Source: Paracoccaceae bacterium (lineage in GTDB: Bacteria > Pseudomonadota > Alphaproteobacteria > Rhodobacterales > Rhodobacteraceae). Taken from it: a stretch of DNA of 49,375 bases. The notes below the pieces were generated by a model. That model made no database searches and was not told the DNA's origin. It saw only the letters and a program-made list of their open reading frames with translations. Below are positions 46,059 to 49,375 of this stretch, piece by piece (positions within the stretch are counted from its first letter, which is position 1; the number at the start of each line of letters is the position of its first letter). Where the stretch lies: positions 1-49,375 of the forward strand of contig CACLGX010000011.1 of NCBI GenBank assembly GCA_902606585.1, given 5' to 3'. Position numbers and translations under genes: made by a program.

Positions 46059-47567
46059 TTAGTTAGCTTGCCGTCGCAGAAATGCAGGAACTTCTATCTT
46101 TTCCTGCTCTAAATCATCAAATTCACTTTCCCCAGTAATGTCCGTATTAAAGTTTGGCTCCTTTCTACTAATACCAGACCCTGAGCCCACAGTTTCGCTT
46201 CTTGACATTCTACTAATTAACGAGCTGATCCCAAATTTTGGACGCTCAGGTGCTGAATTTTCTTCACCGGTAGGCAAGCTATTTTTCTGATCAGATTCTT
46301 TTGTAACTGCCGCCTTTAGTCTCGCAAGAGTTTCCGGTGAAGGAACCCCTGGAGATGAATGAGGCTGAGTTTCCAAAGCTTCTTCTGATCTAGAGTCCGC
46401 CATTAGACCATGGTTTTGCTGATCGAGTGATTGATCAAGCTCACTGCGTGCGAAAATTTCACTATCGATTTCGTCAAATATTTCTTGAGTTTTAGCTACA
46501 ATTGGTTCCTCTAAAGACAAGTTTTGACCAGTTTCTTCTACTTCTTCTAATGCCATAACGGAGGTTTCTAATGGATTTTCTATTGTAGGACGTGAGATTT
46601 CTTCAGCTTCAATACCTGTTGCGACGACCGAAACTCGCATCTTACCCTCTAAATCAGTATCTAAAGTTGAACCAACTATTATGTTAGCATCAGGATCAAC
46701 TTCCTCACGAATTCTATTAGCCGCCTCATCGAGTTCAAAAAGTGTTAGATCGTATCCACCGGTGATGTTTATTAATACTCCTTTAGCACCGCGTAGCGAT
46801 ATTTCGTCAAGAAGTGGATTAGCAATTGCTTTTTCAGAGGCTTGAACAGCACGATCTTCACCCTCTGCCTCCCCAGTTCCCATCATCGCTTTACCCATTT
46901 CATCCATAATTGCACGAACATCGGCAAAATCCAGGTTAATTAGGCCAGGTCTGACCATCAAATCAGTCACACCTTTAACACCTTGGTATAATACATCATC
47001 GGCCATACTGAATGCCTCAGTGAATGTAGTTTTTTCATTTGCTATTCGAAATAAATTTTGATTTGGGATAATTATTAAGGTATCGACCATTTTTTGCAGG
47101 GCTTCAACACCTTCTTCAGCTTGGCGCATGCGCTTCATACCCTCAAACTGAAAAGGCTTTGTAACCACTCCAACGGTTAAAACGCCAAGTTCTCTGGCAG
47201 CCTGTGCGATGATTGGAGCAGCTCCTGTACCTGTTCCACCGCCCATTCCTGCCGTAATAAAACACATGTGCGTGCCAGATAGTTCATTTACAATTTGCTC
47301 AATGCTCTCCTCAGCCGCTGAAGCACCAATAGAGGCTCGGGCACCTGCACCAAGACCTTCAGTGACTTTAACCCCCAGCTGGATTTTTTGCGAAGACTGG
47401 CTTTGTTGTAAAGCCTGAGCGTCTGTATTGGCGACAACAAAATCCACACCTTTTAATTGCTTTTCAATCATGTTGTTAACCGCATTTCCGCCAGCTCCAC
47501 CAACGCCGAAAACCGTTATGCGAGGTTTTAACTCGTCTTTCTCTGATACTGATAAATTTAATGTCAT
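46059..47567 (-). CDS. ftsZ: Cell division protein FtsZ
   Basis: Tubulin-like GTPase that forms the division ring. From the chosen ATG (47565-47567, [24 protein letters not shown]) it has 502 residues, long compared with about 380 in enterics. The extra length is a variable, Ser/Glu-rich linker (about 330-485) typical of alphaproteobacteria. The GTP-binding signature [10 protein letters not shown] is at 109-118. The C-terminal peptide [11 protein letters not shown] matches the tail that contacts FtsA and other partners. An upstream ATG at 47591 would add 8 residues. The intergenic region before it holds two inverted repeats and no clear promoter. Confidence 0.97.
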   Translation of the reverse strand: MTLNLSVSEKDELKPRITVFGVGGAGGNAVNNMIEKQLKGVDFVVANTDAQALQQSQSSQKIQLGVKVTEGLGAGARASIGASAAEESIEQIVNELSGTHMCFITAGMGGGTGTGAAPIIAQAARELGVLTVGVVTKPFQFEGMKRMRQAEEGVEALQKMVDTLIIIPNQNLFRIANEKTTFTEAFSMADDVLYQGVKGVTDLMVRPGLINLDFADVRAIMDEMGKAMMGTGEAEGEDRAVQASEKAIANPLLDEISLRGAKGVLINITGGYDLTLFELDEAANRIREEVDPDANIIVGSTLDTDLEGKMRVSVVATGIEAEEISRPTIENPLETSVMALEEVEETGQNLSLEEPIVAKTQEIFDEIDSEIFARSELDQSLDQQNHGLMADSRSEEALETQPHSSPGVPSPETLARLKAAVTKESDQKNSLPTGEENSAPERPKFGISSLISRMSRSETVGSGSGISRKEPNFNTDITGESEFDDLEQEKIEVPAFLRRQAN

Positions 47568-47700
47568 ATTATATCCGCCTGTTTTGCCCATTTTTTGGTG
47601 CTTAATTTACTGCTTTTATTAAAGGGATGATAAAGCGTTTTGTTAAAAAGGTCACGTAAAAAAAAAATAAACATGACTATATGTGGTAAATTATCAAAGT

Positions 47701-47722
47701 TTTTGTCGATATTTAGACAAAA
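47701..47722. promoter_or_regulatory. Inverted repeat TTTTGTC-N8-GACAAAA between ftsA and ftsZ
   Basis: Perfect 7-bp arms around 8 bases, about 130 bases before the ftsZ start. No T run follows on the minus strand, so a protein site or RNA structure is more likely than a terminator. Confidence 0.4.
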
Positions 47723-47735
47723 TAGCGTGTTACTA

Positions 47736-47764
47736 GGTTCAAACTCACCAATTATCTTTGAACC
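47736..47764 (-). terminator. Inverted repeat across the ftsA stop, possible attenuator or processing hairpin
   Basis: GGTTCAAA and TTTGAACC are perfect 8-bp arms separated by 13 bases; the loop holds the ftsA stop codon. On the minus strand no T run follows, so it is not a clean intrinsic terminator, but as an RNA hairpin at the gene end it could limit read-through, stabilise the upstream message or mark a cleavage point before ftsZ. Confidence 0.4.
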
Positions 47765-49079
47765 ACCGAAAGACACGACTCACCGACTGCCCACTAAAAT
47801 TTTTGCTGCGTGGAGAAAAATCCCACCATTCGTCCTGAGGATGAGCCGCAAATAGACTAAGTCCTACAAGTCCAGCACAACTCGGTCCGGAGTATGCCTG
47901 AGGCAAACGATGAATTCGCATAGGTCTTCCTAACCGAACTTGTTGGCCTAGAATTTTACTAGCTAAAGAATCTATCCCGGGAACTTGACTAGCTCCTCCA
48001 GTAAGTATGATTTTTTGGCTTGGCAAATCATCAAAGCCAGCACTACTTAAACTAGAGCGCGCCTCGTCCACAATTTCTTCAATTCTAGGCCTCATTATTC
48101 CAATCAAATCTGACCTACTAATAATTCGGCGATCAAGCTCCCAGTCTCCCGTCTCGCTAGTAATCTCAATCATCTCACGATCGTCCAAACCAGTTGCGAC
48201 TACACCTCCATTTCGAGTTTTTATTCTTTCTGCTGTTGATGAAGGAACCTGCAAGCCCATAGAAATATCTCGAGTTACCAATTCTCCGCCCATTTTTATT
48301 GTTTCAGCAAAAATCATGTGCTTTTTCCAAAATATTGAAATATTGGTTGAACCTCCGCCAAGATCAATGCACGCCGCTCCCAGTTCTTTTTCATCTTCAA
48401 CCAAAGATGAAAGTGCCGATACATATGAGGAAGAAGCAACCCCCGCTAACTCTAAATCACACCTTTTTATACAATAGGCTAAATCTTGGATTGTTTTTTC
48501 TTTGATAGTAAGCATATGCATGTCGACGGACAAGCTTTTACCTATTTGACCTCTGGGATCAGACAAGCCCGTTTTATGATCTAAGGAAAAATTTACTGGT
48601 TGTGCATGTAGAACTTCTCTATCTGAATCATAAGCAGGTATTCCACAAGATCCTAGAACATCAGCGATATCATTATTATCAACGATTTCATTTTTGATAT
48701 CTATTCTACCTTCAAGACCGTAGGAGCGTGGGCAGCCACCCGAAACACAAGCAATTGCGTGGTCCACTCGAGAATTTGCCAATTTCTGGGCAGATTGCAA
48801 CGCAGTTCTAATTGCTCTCTCCGTTTCAGGCATTGATACAATCTCGCCATATTCTATTCCTCTGGATCTGGTTAATGCAGAGCCAATTACTTGGAACCCT
48901 GACTGTCCGGCTAGGGAGCCAACACCGTCTCCATCAATATTTGCTTCCGTACCATCGAACTTTAAAATTAAACAACCTATCTTGGAAGTTCCAACATCTA
49001 AAACAGCTATTACGCCTCGCTGCAAAGCAGCGGATCGCATCGCCCTCATAGCTCGCTGTGAATGATACAACTCTATCAA
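47745..49079 (-). CDS. ftsA: Cell division protein FtsA
   Basis: Actin-like ATPase that tethers FtsZ to the membrane. The 444 residues show the actin-fold blocks: AVLDVGTSKIGCLIL near the start, DLGGGSTNISIF, and ILTGGASQVPGIDSLA near the end. The C-terminus VSRVFRWFKDNW is a short amphipathic helix that would bind the membrane. The start is TTG (49077-49079), overlapping the ftsQ stop as TTGA. It gives MIELYHSQRAMRAMR, which resembles the Rhodobacter FtsA N-terminus; the nearest ATG is 10 codons later. The ftsQ-ftsA overlap shows translational coupling. Confidence 0.95.
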   Translation of the reverse strand: MIELYHSQRAMRAMRSAALQRGVIAVLDVGTSKIGCLILKFDGTEANIDGDGVGSLAGQSGFQVIGSALTRSRGIEYGEIVSMPETERAIRTALQSAQKLANSRVDHAIACVSGGCPRSYGLEGRIDIKNEIVDNNDIADVLGSCGIPAYDSDREVLHAQPVNFSLDHKTGLSDPRGQIGKSLSVDMHMLTIKEKTIQDLAYCIKRCDLELAGVASSSYVSALSSLVEDEKELGAACIDLGGGSTNISIFWKKHMIFAETIKMGGELVTRDISMGLQVPSSTAERIKTRNGGVVATGLDDREMIEITSETGDWELDRRIISRSDLIGIMRPRIEEIVDEARSSLSSAGFDDLPSQKIILTGGASQVPGIDSLASKILGQQVRLGRPMRIHRLPQAYSGPSCAGLVGLSLFAAHPQDEWWDFSPRSKNFSGQSVSRVFRWFKDNW

Positions 49080-49375
49080 TTTTTTACTCCAATTGCTTCT
49101 GAATTTATTTGACCATATTTATCCGACGGAACCCTAAGTGTAATCCTGGAAGGGAGCCTGAAATCAAAAACTGCTATCTGACGGGATAAGACTTGCTCAG
49201 TTTCGTCTAAAATTAGAATTTTTTGAATAGCCTGCAATGGATCATTCTCAGGTAACATGATAACTTGCCCTGATTTCATGACGATATTCCAGCGTCTTTG
49301 CCCTACAAAAATCAAACCATGGAAATGATCTAAGTTCCCATAAATAGCTTTAAAAATAGCAGTCGCTTGAGATGC
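49076..49375 (-). CDS. ftsQ: Cell division protein FtsQ, C-terminal part (cut by window edge)
   Basis: The 99 visible residues continue in frame to the right edge, so the N-terminal cytoplasmic tail, membrane helix and POTRA domain are outside. The visible part fits the periplasmic beta domain of FtsQ, with the WNIVMKSGQVIMLPE strand pair usual near the C-terminus. FtsQ links FtsA/FtsZ to FtsL and FtsB in the divisome. Its stop overlaps the ftsA start (TTGA). The call rests on position before ftsA and on this C-terminal pattern. Confidence 0.88.
   Translation of the reverse strand, partial: ASQATAIFKAIYGNLDHFHGLIFVGQRRWNIVMKSGQVIMLPENDPLQAIQKILILDETEQVLSRQIAVFDFRLPSRITLRVPSDKYGQINSEAIGVKN

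Noticed and set aside
1-49375. CRISPR arrays, insertion sequences, prophage or toxin-antitoxin modules
   Set aside because: No regularly spaced repeats, transposase or integrase motifs, or small toxin/antitoxin pairs were visible. All gaps are short and the gene content is core-like.

Overview
This 49 kb window is a dense, AT-rich piece of bacterial chromosome. It carries 41 protein genes, mostly core metabolism and cell division, and every intergenic gap is under about 250 bases. Gene order and protein style point to an alphaproteobacterium, most likely a low-GC marine relative of the Roseobacter group (Rhodobacterales). The supporting blocks are nuoABCDE of the Rhodobacter type, ftsQ-ftsA-ftsZ-lpxC-bamD-recN, bolA / J-domain protein / cobS-cobT, a one-piece PntA, and a leucine-degradation (liu) operon. 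The taxon is inferred, not proven. I saw no rRNA, tRNA, CRISPR array, insertion sequence or prophage.

Layout. 1-10.3 kb (minus strand): nuoA-nuoE (complex I), with nuoE cut by the left edge. Just upstream on the same strand lies ivd / small membrane protein / acyl-CoA synthetase / mccB / mccA, which turns isovaleryl-CoA into 3-methylglutaconyl-CoA. This operon has a well-formed promoter overlapped at its start point by a perfect 14-bp palindrome. 10.4-16.2 kb: an orphan DegT-type aminotransferase and a Gph-like phosphatase (minus), then glmU-glmS (UDP-GlcNAc synthesis) and a NYN-domain protein (plus). 16.3-25.8 kb: moaA, an M20 amidohydrolase, pntA-pntB transhydrogenase, an exported metallo-beta-lactamase-fold protein with a rebuilt metal site, an SDR plus kynureninase pair, and a class I glutamine-amidotransferase-like hydrolase. 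25.9-35.5 kb: malate synthase G, a photolyase/cryptochrome, aminopeptidase N, a small membrane protein, gatB, bolA and a J-domain protein. 35.5-42.3 kb: an exported MsrB, cobS-cobT, an M24 aminopeptidase P and a D-lactate/glycolate-type FAD oxidase. 42.3-49.4 kb (minus): recN, bamD, lpxC, ftsZ, ftsA and the end of ftsQ, so the division and envelope cluster runs off the right edge.

Leucine breakdown supplies electrons through ivd (to the electron-transfer flavoprotein), beside genes for NADH oxidation (nuo) and NADH/NADPH exchange (pnt). glmU/glmS and lpxC/bamD serve envelope building next to the division genes.

The most interesting points are mostly regulatory or small-protein ones. They are the liu promoter/operator, the uncharacterised 105-residue membrane protein inside that operon, the MBL protein with four canonical ligand positions replaced, two successive inverted repeats between ftsA and ftsZ, AACAAA/TTTGTT inverted repeats before unrelated genes, and six core genes that appear to start with GTG or TTG. 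I did not find a clearly new multi-gene system.
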